Positions 28,695 to 36,952 of a DNA stretch of 64,000 nt are shown piece by piece (positions within the stretch are counted from its first letter, which is position 1; each line of letters starts with the position of its first letter). The notes beneath the pieces are model-generated. The model was not told the origin of the DNA. It made no database searches and worked only from the letters and a program-made list of their open reading frames with translations. The position numbers were made by a program, and so were the translations under genes. The stretch is from Acidobacteriaceae bacterium KBS 83 (GTDB lineage: Bacteria > Acidobacteriota > Terriglobia > Terriglobales > Acidobacteriaceae). Where the stretch lies: assembly GCA_000381585.1 (NCBI GenBank), contig KB906739.1, positions 1-64,000 on the forward strand. The letters run 5' to 3'.

Positions 28695-29726
28695 TTAGTG
28701 CGCTTGTAGGTAGGGGACGAATCCGTGTGCTCGGGTCCTTAGTTTGTATACGGATGTCGTTGCTGTTATGTACAAGGTTGAGTAGTCGGGGTCTCCCCAT
28801 GCGAGATTTGCCGGCTGCTCGGGAACTATGACGGTCCCCAGATGAAGGCCATTCGGGGACCATACCCATATACCCCTTGGACCTACCACATACAGATTGC
28901 CATTTCGATCAATCTTCATGCCGTCTGGTACACCGTCCTCTGGGCCACCTGGCTCTGTACCGAAGATCCGTCCGTTGCTCAATCTACCATTCGCGTTTAA
29001 GTCGTACACGTGGATATTTCGCTCGGTGGAGTCATCAACATACAACTTGGTGCCGTCTGGAGAAAACGCGAGCCCATTCGGATCTTCCAGCTCCTTTGTC
29101 AGCAGTTGAAGTTGACCGTCCAGAGCGATGCGATAGACGCCTTTAAATGAGAGTTCCTGCTTTTGCCCACGAGGCAAGTCGGCAGTTGGATCAGTAAAGT
29201 AAATAGCGCCATCCGGACCGACCACCACGTCGTTGGGACTGTTCAAACGCTTGCCTTGGTAATGATCCACGACTATTTTGTAACTCTTGCCATCGGGCGA
29301 CAGACGGATGATCGCCCGCAGAACGCTGGCACAGTCTAAAAGACGATGTTGTGGATCATAAGTATTGCCATCGGGGTCGCCGAGAGAGATGATTTCCCGT
29401 TTCTGACCGGTGGAAGTGTTTACCTTGAAAATTTTGTTGACAGTTTCATCGCTCACCCAGAGATAACCGGAGCTATCCCAAACAGGCCCCTCCGTAAAAC
29501 CGAAGCCAGAAGCCAACTTCGTCAGCTGTGCTTTTCGATCAAATAGAGTCCAAAACTCGGGTGTAATAGCCTGAAGTTCGAACGCCACCTTGTTCGTTTC
29601 TCCATGACCTAGGCGATGGGCCGGTCCGGCAATCAGCAGCAAGGCCAAAGCGGTTATCGCAACCTTGAGAATGACGATGTTTAACCACGAGTGCTTGGAG
29701 CGAAAGGATAAGTGATTATTCGTCAT
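28695..29726 (-). CDS. SMP-30/gluconolactonase-like beta-propeller hydrolase, membrane-anchored or exported
   Basis: 343 residues from ATG 29726, which lies inside the end of the cytochrome gene (overlap 29716-29726), implying coupled translation. One hydrophobic segment (IVILKVAITALALLLIAG) near residue 20 exports or anchors it. The SMP-30 propeller follows: GFTEGPVWDSSGYLWVSD, LNSPNDVVVGPDGAIYFTDP, DPNGLAFSPDGTKLYVDDS and PDGMKIDRNGNLYV. The metal ligands expected in the family (E in the EGPVW strand, N in NSPNDV, D in the later SPDG strand region) are present. Members hydrolyse sugar lactones such as gluconolactone. This fits a step after the PQQ dehydrogenase. Confidence 0.85.
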   Translation of the reverse strand: MTNNHLSFRSKHSWLNIVILKVAITALALLLIAGPAHRLGHGETNKVAFELQAITPEFWTLFDRKAQLTKLASGFGFTEGPVWDSSGYLWVSDETVNKIFKVNTSTGQKREIISLGDPDGNTYDPQHRLLDCASVLRAIIRLSPDGKSYKIVVDHYQGKRLNSPNDVVVGPDGAIYFTDPTADLPRGQKQELSFKGVYRIALDGQLQLLTKELEDPNGLAFSPDGTKLYVDDSTERNIHVYDLNANGRLSNGRIFGTEPGGPEDGVPDGMKIDRNGNLYVVGPRGIWVWSPNGLHLGTVIVPEQPANLAWGDPDYSTLYITATTSVYKLRTRAHGFVPYLQAH

Positions 29727-30558
29727 CGCGGTCAGATTTTGAAGATTGTGTTGGGGAGCGCTTGGAATTTTCGCTTCCCACATGAAGGAGATAGCTGACC
29801 AGGTCATTTATCTGTTCGTCATTCAAAGTCGCTCCGTAGTTGGCCGGCATCAGCGAGTAAGACCCGAGATCTATGTGGGTGAGTTGTGACTTCTGAAAAA
29901 AAAGAAAGTTCCCGTCCATTGTCTGGATCGAAACGGAAAAATTATCGTCCACCTTGAGCATTCCAGTGAACTTTTGTCCTGTGTGCGACACGACGGTTGT
30001 AGCTTTCTTCTGGGGAGGCAAATTCTTTTCAGGATCCACAACCACGCTTCGGATCTGGCCAGCGCTTTCCGCCGCTCCGTAAAGCGAAAGATCACTGCCA
30101 ATAAAGCCACCTTTCCCATTGACCATATGGCACTCTGAGCATCGCGCTCTGCCAAAGAAAAGAGCTTCTCCGCTCTTCGGGTTTCCGGGAAGCTTGATGT
30201 CGATTTGCCCCCTTTGCAGAGTTCGTAAATATTGAACAATAGAGGTCAATTTTTCTTGGCCGAGCCAGCCGAAGGCCGGCATACCAGTCCCGGCGACTCC
30301 ATTTTTCGCGATCGCAATCAGGTCCGAGTCCGCGAGTCGCTGCACGTCAGAATCAGTTGCGATATCCGGCCCGTGTTCACCCCCGCGGCCATCGGACCCG
30401 TGACAGCTCCCGCAGTTGGAGGCGAAGAGCATCGACCCTTGAACATCCGCTGCAGTAGTAGTGCTTGCCGGTTGTTGTGCGCGCAGATTCGTGATCGATG
30501 CCAATCCAAGCAGCACACATCGGATGGAGATCACGTGCCACCACCTCATCATTCGCAA
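29716..30558 (-). CDS. Exported dihaem cytochrome c
   Basis: 280 residues with an N-terminal signal (CVLLGLASITNLRAQ). Two CxxCH haem sites are seen: CGSCH at residues 49-53 and CSECH at 140-144. Axial Met candidates are in TGMPAFGW and SLMPANYG. Between haem 2 and the end, the pattern VVVDPEKNLPPQKKATTVV and GMLKVDDNFSVSIQTMDG is that of the haem-binding domain common in Acidobacteria, Planctomycetes and Verrucomicrobia sugar-oxidising clusters. It is the likely electron acceptor for the PQQ dehydrogenase of the same block. Its last codons overlap the start of the SMP-30-like gene. Confidence 0.88.
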   Translation of the reverse strand: MRMMRWWHVISIRCVLLGLASITNLRAQQPASTTTAADVQGSMLFASNCGSCHGSDGRGGEHGPDIATDSDVQRLADSDLIAIAKNGVAGTGMPAFGWLGQEKLTSIVQYLRTLQRGQIDIKLPGNPKSGEALFFGRARCSECHMVNGKGGFIGSDLSLYGAAESAGQIRSVVVDPEKNLPPQKKATTVVSHTGQKFTGMLKVDDNFSVSIQTMDGNFLFFQKSQLTHIDLGSYSLMPANYGATLNDEQINDLVSYLLHVGSENSKRSPTQSSKSDRDDE

Positions 30559-30615
30559 AGACCTCTTTCAGCGTTCGATACCCACTGTGCCAGCACCAAG
30601 CTCGCACCCGGAGCC

Positions 30616-31590
30616 TTAGTGTTCTGCGCCTATTTGCACCATACCCGGATACCACGAGCGCACGGCGAGAATACGTGATTTGACGTTGGCTGCACTGTAA
30701 TATCCGACAGTGCAATTGAGCCGGAAGAAATAGGCATCCCCCGCTTTGGCCGGATGCCGTCCTACGATTCCGTCCATTCCGCTCCCTGCGACCATCACGC
30801 CGTGGCCGCTCAAGACCAGGTAAATCTCCTCTTCGCGCTCGTGGTGATGAGGAAAGTTAGTACCGCCTGGTGCGATTTCCATCAGGAAGAGGCTGGTCAA
30901 AACGCGGCCGGCTGCAATGCGGTCGCGCTTACTGTCGACATCCCCCATCAGCAGACGGTAACGAGTCGAATCAGGGTGGCCGCTCACCGTAGCTGTCGGC
31001 ACACCCTCGATGTTGGCCTTTAGAGGCTGTGGCGATGGCTGAGTTTTCTCAAAGCCCTTAGTACGAAAACCCATAATTATCACGGTTAGTTGCATGTCAG
31101 ACTTATTGCTCAGAGCGTGCGCAATCGTTGATGGAATATATAAGTAGTCTTCTTTCTTAAGTGAGACGAATGTATCTCCGTACTTCACGGAGCCCGTGCC
31201 TTCGAGCACCACGTACACTTGGTCTTCGTCTGGATATTGAACAGAACCGCAGAAGCCATTCGGATCAATCACCACTTCTCCATAACGTGCCACCCCGACG
31301 ACTACAGACGTAACTGAGTCTCCCTGGCCGAACAACGGCCGGTAGTGGCACGTCTTCGTCGTAATATCTGACTTCTTTTCCCCGACTGCAGAAGTGTCAC
31401 GATGAAGATAAGTGGGATCGATCTTGCGATCGTTCGCGTGGAGCAGAGGTGCGCAGAAAATTACTATGAGCAGAGCGACGATCCCGACGACATGGCGTCG
31501 GCTGTCTGCCCCATGGCATATTGCGATCAAAGAAGGTCTCTCGGGGTTTAGGTATCTGTTCACTGCATTCGACCTACCTGAATCCGGCAA
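30616..31590 (-). CDS. Exported bicupin protein
   Basis: 324 residues. A hydrophobic stretch (VVGIVALLIVIFCAPLLHA) around residues 34-52 serves as signal or anchor. Two cupin domains follow. The first has QYPDEDQVYVVLEGTGSVKY and LYIPSTIAHALSNKS. The second has APGGTNFPHHHEREEEIYLV, with the H-x-H-x4-E metal motif intact, and GDAYFFRLNC. The first domain keeps a His in IPSTIAHAL but has lost the HxH pair. Cupins of this kind can be isomerases or dioxygenases of sugar acids; the reaction is not readable. It lies between the PLP enzyme (44 bases) and the cytochrome (57 bases). Confidence 0.82.
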   Translation of the reverse strand: MPDSGRSNAVNRYLNPERPSLIAICHGADSRRHVVGIVALLIVIFCAPLLHANDRKIDPTYLHRDTSAVGEKKSDITTKTCHYRPLFGQGDSVTSVVVGVARYGEVVIDPNGFCGSVQYPDEDQVYVVLEGTGSVKYGDTFVSLKKEDYLYIPSTIAHALSNKSDMQLTVIIMGFRTKGFEKTQPSPQPLKANIEGVPTATVSGHPDSTRYRLLMGDVDSKRDRIAAGRVLTSLFLMEIAPGGTNFPHHHEREEEIYLVLSGHGVMVAGSGMDGIVGRHPAKAGDAYFFRLNCTVGYYSAANVKSRILAVRSWYPGMVQIGAEH

Positions 31591-31634
31591 ATCACGTGTT
31601 TTGGGACTGCGTTTTTATAGGCTGAAGAATGCAC

Positions 31635-32936
31635 TTACGCCGATTGTTTGCGGGCTTTGTCAAGAATCTGACGTAGGCGATTCCCAACCGTCAGATCTTC
31701 CCCCGGCTGTAAGGTCATTGAGACAATTTGCAACTCATTCGGAGGTGCCTCCTCTTTTGCCTTGGGGTCATCGCCTTCGCGGACCGCGGGCACTCCACTT
31801 GGATTATTGTTCGTGAGCACCTCAATACGGGGTTCGCCCTCCCGTAGCTGTTGAGCGCATTGGTCCACCGTCAAGCCGAACCGCAGCACGTCCCACTTTA
31901 CCGTCAGGGTCGGATAGCTGTTCTCTTCTTGAGGGATCGTGATGGATGTAGTGACTCCTGGTACGGTCTGCACCAACTTCTGGATGCGTTCAACCCGGCT
32001 CTGCCACTCTTTATTTAGGGCCGCGAGATCCGCCTTGGACCAATAGTCGACTGCTGCAAGAATCCCTATAATCTCTTCTTTGCCGACCTTCATGGGCCGA
32101 CATACGGCGCCCTCCCATGGATTGTTATTTGCCATTGCCGCATCGATCAGGTCCTTCCGGCCTAGCAGCACCCCAGAGCATTGCGGACCACCCAAACCCT
32201 TTCCGCCGCTAAAGCAATAAAGATCGACGCCGATCTTTGCGTAGCGTCTGAAATTCTCAAACGGAGGAATGCCTGCCGCATCGTCCAGCAGCAGCGGGAC
32301 GCCGGCGGCGCGCGTTATCTTCAACGCATGCGGTAAGCGGTCGTCCCGCCAGGTTGTATAGACCATGGCGGTTTGCGGAGTAATGGCCGACTGCAGATTG
32401 TCCACTCCATGAGCAAGCACCAATCGGCCTCCGGCGAGGCGTATCGCACTGTCGAACGCGCTCCGCCCTCCCAGCATCACGACTTCATGTTTCAAACCGG
32501 TCGTGTCGGGCAGTTGCCACACATTTTTTGGATCGGTCCCGGCGATGCAGCCCGCAGTCGCCAGAGCCATCGCGCCCGCCGAGCCAGACGTGACCATTCC
32601 GGATTCGGCACCGGAAAGTTCCGCAAGCCTTTCGCCTACTGCCCGCTGCAGCTCAAACAAGTCGACAAATTGTCGCGATGCAGCCTCGACCGCTTGCCGC
32701 ACTCCCGGCAGTTCCAGTGACCCGCTCAGATAAGTCCACGTCCCCCGAGCATTGATCAATGGCCTGACCCCAAGGCGGGTATAAACATCGGCAGAGGAAG
32801 ACCTTCCTGTAGTAGTCGCCACAGTGCTCGCAAGACTTCGAGAGGCAATGGTGGCGAAGAGAGGAGCAGCGGCAAGCATTTTAAGGAAAGAACGCCGATC
32901 ATTCAGGCTATTTTTGAGCTCACGCTCGGGCAGCAT
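31635..32936 (-). CDS. Tat-exported PLP-dependent enzyme of the SelA/DgaE (ammonia-lyase) type
   Basis: 433 residues. The N-terminus has a twin-arginine signal: RRSFLKMLAAAPLFATIAS. The fold-type I body has the SelA-like pattern YTRLGVRPLINARGTWTYL, GERLAELSGAESGMVTSGSA, the pyridine-binding Asp pair in PLLLDDAAG (D218/D219) and the Schiff-base lysine K246 in CFSGGKGLGGPQCSG. Relatives include selenocysteine synthase SelA and D-glucosaminate-6-phosphate ammonia-lyase DgaE, which eliminate water and ammonia from amino sugar acids. Export by Tat suits a protein that must fold around its cofactor first. It heads the block that includes RidA, lactonase and PQQ dehydrogenase. The substrate is inferred, not shown. 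Confidence 0.87.
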   Translation of the reverse strand: MLPERELKNSLNDRRSFLKMLAAAPLFATIASRSLASTVATTTGRSSSADVYTRLGVRPLINARGTWTYLSGSLELPGVRQAVEAASRQFVDLFELQRAVGERLAELSGAESGMVTSGSAGAMALATAGCIAGTDPKNVWQLPDTTGLKHEVVMLGGRSAFDSAIRLAGGRLVLAHGVDNLQSAITPQTAMVYTTWRDDRLPHALKITRAAGVPLLLDDAAGIPPFENFRRYAKIGVDLYCFSGGKGLGGPQCSGVLLGRKDLIDAAMANNNPWEGAVCRPMKVGKEEIIGILAAVDYWSKADLAALNKEWQSRVERIQKLVQTVPGVTTSITIPQEENSYPTLTVKWDVLRFGLTVDQCAQQLREGEPRIEVLTNNNPSGVPAVREGDDPKAKEEAPPNELQIVSMTLQPGEDLTVGNRLRQILDKARKQSA

Positions 32937-33054
32937 AATGTTCCTTTCCTACTGCAGCTGCCCCCAGGCCCGCTGGTCGTTGTACACGCAGAGTCGTGAT
33001 CGATTCTTCCGACAGCTTGATCATATGCACCAGAGTCCTGTTATGAGAGTGAGG

Positions 33055-34941
33055 TCAGGCCTGAACTCTGTTCCACGGCGCGAAGGCATTTTTCACGCCC
33101 TCGAGGCTAGGTTCGAGCCTGGGAAAATGCCTCAACAAAACTGAACTCATGGTGTTGTCACGGATCCAGTCCATGCCAGTCTTGCTGTACACGTCTTCCG
33201 TGAAGTCATCAGTAAAGAACCGGTCACTGTTTAACCGGCGCGACGCCATCAAGACGAAGATACGGAAGGCTGTATCGCTGAATCCGAATCCCTTCGGAGG
33301 AGTCTCTGCGAATAAACCGATGATCAGATCCACGCGTTCGATATCACCAGCGTAGACGCGGCGGATTTCCTCGCGCCAAGCCGCGTTATCGGTCAGTTCC
33401 TCAAAGGTGCGCACTGGACGCAGATGCAGCGCTTCGCGAAATTTGGTGTACCGCGGCACTCCCAGTTCTCTGCAGCGCATAATGTCGTGCGCCGCCAGGT
33501 CAATGAGCACCCCGTCAGGCCGAGTAAATTGCTGCAGAGCGCGAGGATAGTTGTGCAGCGTGACCGCACCTGGATGCATCACGCCGAAAGAATAAAATAA
33601 GTCCGTGATGTTCACGCTGTCACAGATATGTTGTGCTGAATTGCCGGCAATTTCCTGGAATTTCAGCTGCTCAAGCTGACGGCCATCGCTGGCGGACCAA
33701 AATGTGATGTCGTCCGGGATAAGAGGGTGCATACGATATACCGCGACGAACTCTTCGGTGAGCGAGTAAGGCACGCCGTAGTGGTCCGCCGCGGACCCGG
33801 GAATGCCACTCACCAACTCACTTCCACTCAGCCGGCCAAACAGGTTTTTGATCGTCTCGCCTGCAAGCCCCCACCAGTTCGCGCGCATTCCAATCTGCAA
33901 CGCCGGATGCCCAAGAATGGCTGTGGTCCACTCGACTGTGTGGATCTTCGCCAGGAGCGCCGCATTCACCAGACGTGCATGTTCGAAGAGTTCGTCATCG
34001 TTCCATCGTGGATTTGCCGCCTTCAACGCGTCACAGATTGCATTGTGCTCCAACGTGAACAGCGTAAAGAGCATCTCCAGTCCCACCCACCATCCCGCCA
34101 ACGCCGCGCTTTGCATCTGCACGAGCGCCTGCGCATCCGGGTGCACCAGATGGTCTTTGCCCAATTTCAGTTTTCCGTCTACACCCGAACGTACGTTGTT
34201 CCGGTACTTCACATTGCTTCCGTATAGCTGGGATGCATCCCACCAATGGGTCTCTGTATTGATATACGTCGATGGTGTGCCGACATCCGCGCGCGTGCGC
34301 GTGGGATCCCGCATGGTTCTCATCACTTTCATGTCCGATTGCGGCCATGTGTCGTTTTCTGCCAGCGGGATCATCCACGGGTCGTCCTTCACACTTTGCC
34401 CATGACTGAACCAGTCACGGATCTGAAACTGCAGCCAACTTGCCGCAAGAAGGTTCAATGTCGTTGCAGGTGTAAAGGTGTGGCGCGTCATCAATTCTCG
34501 GCTCACCACACGGGGGCTTGGCGTCATTATGGCCGGCATAGCTTCTTGCCATGTCTCAGCCAGCCGGGCGTTTCGACCGAAGCGCGTCCCGGCGCTCCCC
34601 ATAAATGGGCACTTCAGATCGTTCGACGTCCCATCCTCCGTACGCCATCTTTTTACATTTCCATGCGTGGGTAGCGGATTATCGGCCGTCACCTGCGGCA
34701 CTCCAGTGTCGTATAGGTTGTTTTTGCGCAATGTATTCCGAACGCCTACCAGCGTGAGGAGTCCTCCAACCGTCGGTAAGTTGCTCCAGCCGACTCGCTG
34801 GTCCAGACAGGTGCAAGCATCATCGAAAAGATCTCCCAGCTTCCGCTTGACCTCCGGACGACGCAGAACCTTTACCAGCAAGAACGCAGCAGCAAAGCCA
34901 CTAGCTATCAGTGTCGGAGTGAGGGATTTTCTTTTGCTCAA
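33055..34941 (-). CDS. Haem peroxidase of the fatty-acid alpha-dioxygenase/cyclooxygenase type
   Basis: 628 residues from a TTG start at 34941, chosen because AAGGAGG lies six bases before it; an upstream ATG at 34980 has no such site. An N-terminal hydrophobic helix (LIASGFAAAFLLVKVL) anchors it. The animal-haem-peroxidase domain includes THWWDASQLYGSN and EFVAVYRMHPLIPDDI. The latter carries the Tyr-x-x-His pair of alpha-dioxygenases and cyclooxygenases (catalytic Tyr402, proximal His405). These enzymes add O2 to fatty acids, giving hydroperoxides. The distal-His segment, usually QFxxHDW, reads QFQIRDW here, with Arg175 in the His position. That could alter or abolish activity. Confidence 0.82.
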   Translation of the reverse strand: MSKRKSLTPTLIASGFAAAFLLVKVLRRPEVKRKLGDLFDDACTCLDQRVGWSNLPTVGGLLTLVGVRNTLRKNNLYDTGVPQVTADNPLPTHGNVKRWRTEDGTSNDLKCPFMGSAGTRFGRNARLAETWQEAMPAIMTPSPRVVSRELMTRHTFTPATTLNLLAASWLQFQIRDWFSHGQSVKDDPWMIPLAENDTWPQSDMKVMRTMRDPTRTRADVGTPSTYINTETHWWDASQLYGSNVKYRNNVRSGVDGKLKLGKDHLVHPDAQALVQMQSAALAGWWVGLEMLFTLFTLEHNAICDALKAANPRWNDDELFEHARLVNAALLAKIHTVEWTTAILGHPALQIGMRANWWGLAGETIKNLFGRLSGSELVSGIPGSAADHYGVPYSLTEEFVAVYRMHPLIPDDITFWSASDGRQLEQLKFQEIAGNSAQHICDSVNITDLFYSFGVMHPGAVTLHNYPRALQQFTRPDGVLIDLAAHDIMRCRELGVPRYTKFREALHLRPVRTFEELTDNAAWREEIRRVYAGDIERVDLIIGLFAETPPKGFGFSDTAFRIFVLMASRRLNSDRFFTDDFTEDVYSKTGMDWIRDNTMSSVLLRHFPRLEPSLEGVKNAFAPWNRVQA

Positions 34942-35306
34942 AATGAGCCTCCTTGGCAAAGCAGCGTTCAGGGGGATCATTCTAGGCTTCGGCTTCAGCC
35001 AAGTGGAAGATTTCTCTCATCAGCCGCAGTGAAAGCTCCGTGGCCGTAGCTAATGTCCGACAAGGCCTGGGCTCCAGCGAGTGCACACCAATTCATTGTT
35101 TCCCGTGCGCGAGGAACATGGATGTCTTTGCGAAAATCCTGACTCTGGGCAGGGCAGGTTCGGTTCAACGGTAAATGGAGGCGGTTCCTCCGTCGGCATA
35201 CCGTTTCTGAGGTGTCCGTTTCGGTCACTCTTCTATCTATGCATCTTTAGAAGTATTAGATTAGAGGCCCAGGCGCTACAAATTTCGTCGCGCGCAGGGA
35301 GGGATC
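34942..35306. other. Divergent intergenic region upstream of the alpha-dioxygenase-like gene
   Basis: About 365 bases between the starts of two divergent genes, so it should hold both promoters. No convincing promoter pair or palindrome was picked out by eye. Confidence 0.4.
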
Positions 35307-36254
35307 ATGAAGAGAATTCGTATTCCGGGCCTGCTGGATATCGTTGTCTCTGCGGATTCGCGCGAGATAGAGACCCTTGCAGAAGACCCCAAGCTTGACC
35401 GCGCTTATCGGGATCTATCTCTTCCGTTGAACCGGTATGTTCTGAAACGTGTGCGGAAGGCCTTGCAGATCGATGGCAAGCCTCTTCCGACCGTTGCGGC
35501 GAGAGACGCAGAGGGCCGCGCAACTGCTCAAAGTGCTCTTTGGAATCGTCTCAATGCATTGGCTCCTCATTTGTCGGAGGGTCCGGACGAACTTGAGAGT
35601 CTTGCCGCCTATGTGCGAGGTACTGGCTTGGCCGACGCGTGCGGGCCGCTCGTCCAGCAGGTCGTCGGCCGTTTGTTCATTTCCGACTTCGAGGCGACTT
35701 CGGCCAGTTGGAATGCGGCGGTGGTGCTCGATAAGGCACCGCGCACGATGAATCCGGTGCTGCTGGCATGGTGGGCTGTGACAAAACGAGTCGACTATGC
35801 AAAGCGGCTATTGTCGAGGATGGTTGGAGGTGATCTGGCGGGTGTGCATGCCGTGGGAATCGCACTCCACAATATCGTGAGTGGTGTAAAGGTTATGCGG
35901 CAGCTCTTCAACGATCCATCGGAGCGAATTGCCCTCTCACCCAAAGCAGCAGGAGCGCGATGCCTTTTCGCTCCGGACTCGGTCCTTCGGCAGCCCACAG
36001 CACCGGTTCGTTCAGTGAAAGAGGAGCTTACGACTAAAACTCTCGTGCTGCTCAAGTTGCAGGCTGCGAATACTAACTCGGGCAACGGGGATATCGTCTT
36101 TCTGCGGGAGACCTGGAGTCGCTGTCCGGCGGAGCAATGGGTCCCGGCCCTACTGGAAGGCATTTGGCAGCGGGCTTGCCGATTTCCGTCCAAGAGTGCT
36201 TCGCAGGGCGATACATCTGGTTGCCCGTTTGCCCCGCCTGAATCTTCCGATTAG
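35307..36254 (+). CDS. Hypothetical protein, mostly helical
   Basis: 315 residues starting at ATG 35307, preceded by GGGAGGG. No signal peptide. The sequence is soluble and helix-rich, with one mildly hydrophobic stretch (NPVLLAWWAVTKRVDYAKRL). A conserved-looking core is VGIALHNIVSGVKVMRQLFN followed by RCLFAPDSVLRQPT, and Cys residues sit near the C-terminus (CRFPSKSASQGDTSGCPF). I do not recognise the family. It is read divergently from the alpha-dioxygenase-like gene and convergently with the next small gene, inside the haem-enzyme block, so a role with those enzymes is possible but unproven. Confidence 0.65.
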   Translation: MKRIRIPGLLDIVVSADSREIETLAEDPKLDRAYRDLSLPLNRYVLKRVRKALQIDGKPLPTVAARDAEGRATAQSALWNRLNALAPHLSEGPDELESLAAYVRGTGLADACGPLVQQVVGRLFISDFEATSASWNAAVVLDKAPRTMNPVLLAWWAVTKRVDYAKRLLSRMVGGDLAGVHAVGIALHNIVSGVKVMRQLFNDPSERIALSPKAAGARCLFAPDSVLRQPTAPVRSVKEELTTKTLVLLKLQAANTNSGNGDIVFLRETWSRCPAEQWVPALLEGIWQRACRFPSKSASQGDTSGCPFAPPESSD

Positions 36255-36348
36255 GCGATGCTTCGAATGCAGTTGATGGAAAAGTGAAGACTTTACGCGT
36301 CGATCGACAAGAGTATCCGTCGCTAAACGAGACCGAGCAAAAATGTGA

Positions 36349-36780
36349 TCAGAACTGCAGCGCAAAATGGATCAGCTTGCTCTTGTCCCAATAGACAAGG
36401 CCCAGATACATCTGAGGGCCAATGAGGCGAACCTCGTCGCGTATCCAGTGGGCAATGAGCGAGGTACTGGAATAATCCAGAACGATACACTCCTTCTGGT
36501 CCAACCAACTCTGACCCTTATAGACCTTGGCAAGGATTGCGTTCAGACCGAAGGGAAGAATGCGATTCACCAGGGTGCCTGAAGCGGCATCGAAATTCTT
36601 GCCCTGCCACGCGAAATGATTGATGAAGTGCGCAACCTCCTCGGAATAGGCCGTACCGGGAGAGATGATCGCGGTTCCCTTGGCCTCGCCGTTCGGAATT
36701 TCTCCGGCTGGGCTCTGTCGAAAGAGATCGTCGAGGGCTGCGGAGGACATGCTGAGCAGCTGGGGAATGGTGTAGCTCAT
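36349..36780 (-). CDS. Hypothetical small protein in the haem-enzyme block
   Basis: 143 residues from ATG 36780, which has AAGGGAGAG upstream; an earlier in-frame start lacks support. No signal peptide and no membrane segment. The C-terminal half looks beta-rich: LVNRILPFGLNAILAKVYKG, KECIVLDYSSTSLIAHWIRD and YLGLVYWDKSKLIHFAL. It has the look of a compact single-domain ligand-binding protein. I do not recognise a named family. It is on the same strand as the RoxA-like genes upstream (172-base gap). Function unknown. Confidence 0.65.
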   Translation of the reverse strand: MSYTIPQLLSMSSAALDDLFRQSPAGEIPNGEAKGTAIISPGTAYSEEVAHFINHFAWQGKNFDAASGTLVNRILPFGLNAILAKVYKGQSWLDQKECIVLDYSSTSLIAHWIRDEVRLIGPQMYLGLVYWDKSKLIHFALQF

Positions 36781-36952
36781 TGTGATCTCTCCCTTAGGTG
36801 TATGTAACTGTTTTTGGGGAGCGTGGCAGTGGGTGGCCAAATGACACCCCATTGCTTCCCGCCGGCCCGCGATACGAATCCGATCACTTTCCTCGTTCGC
36901 GGCGGTGATGTCAAGAAACAGCCTTCAATTTCGCTCCTGCGCGGGGCCGGGG

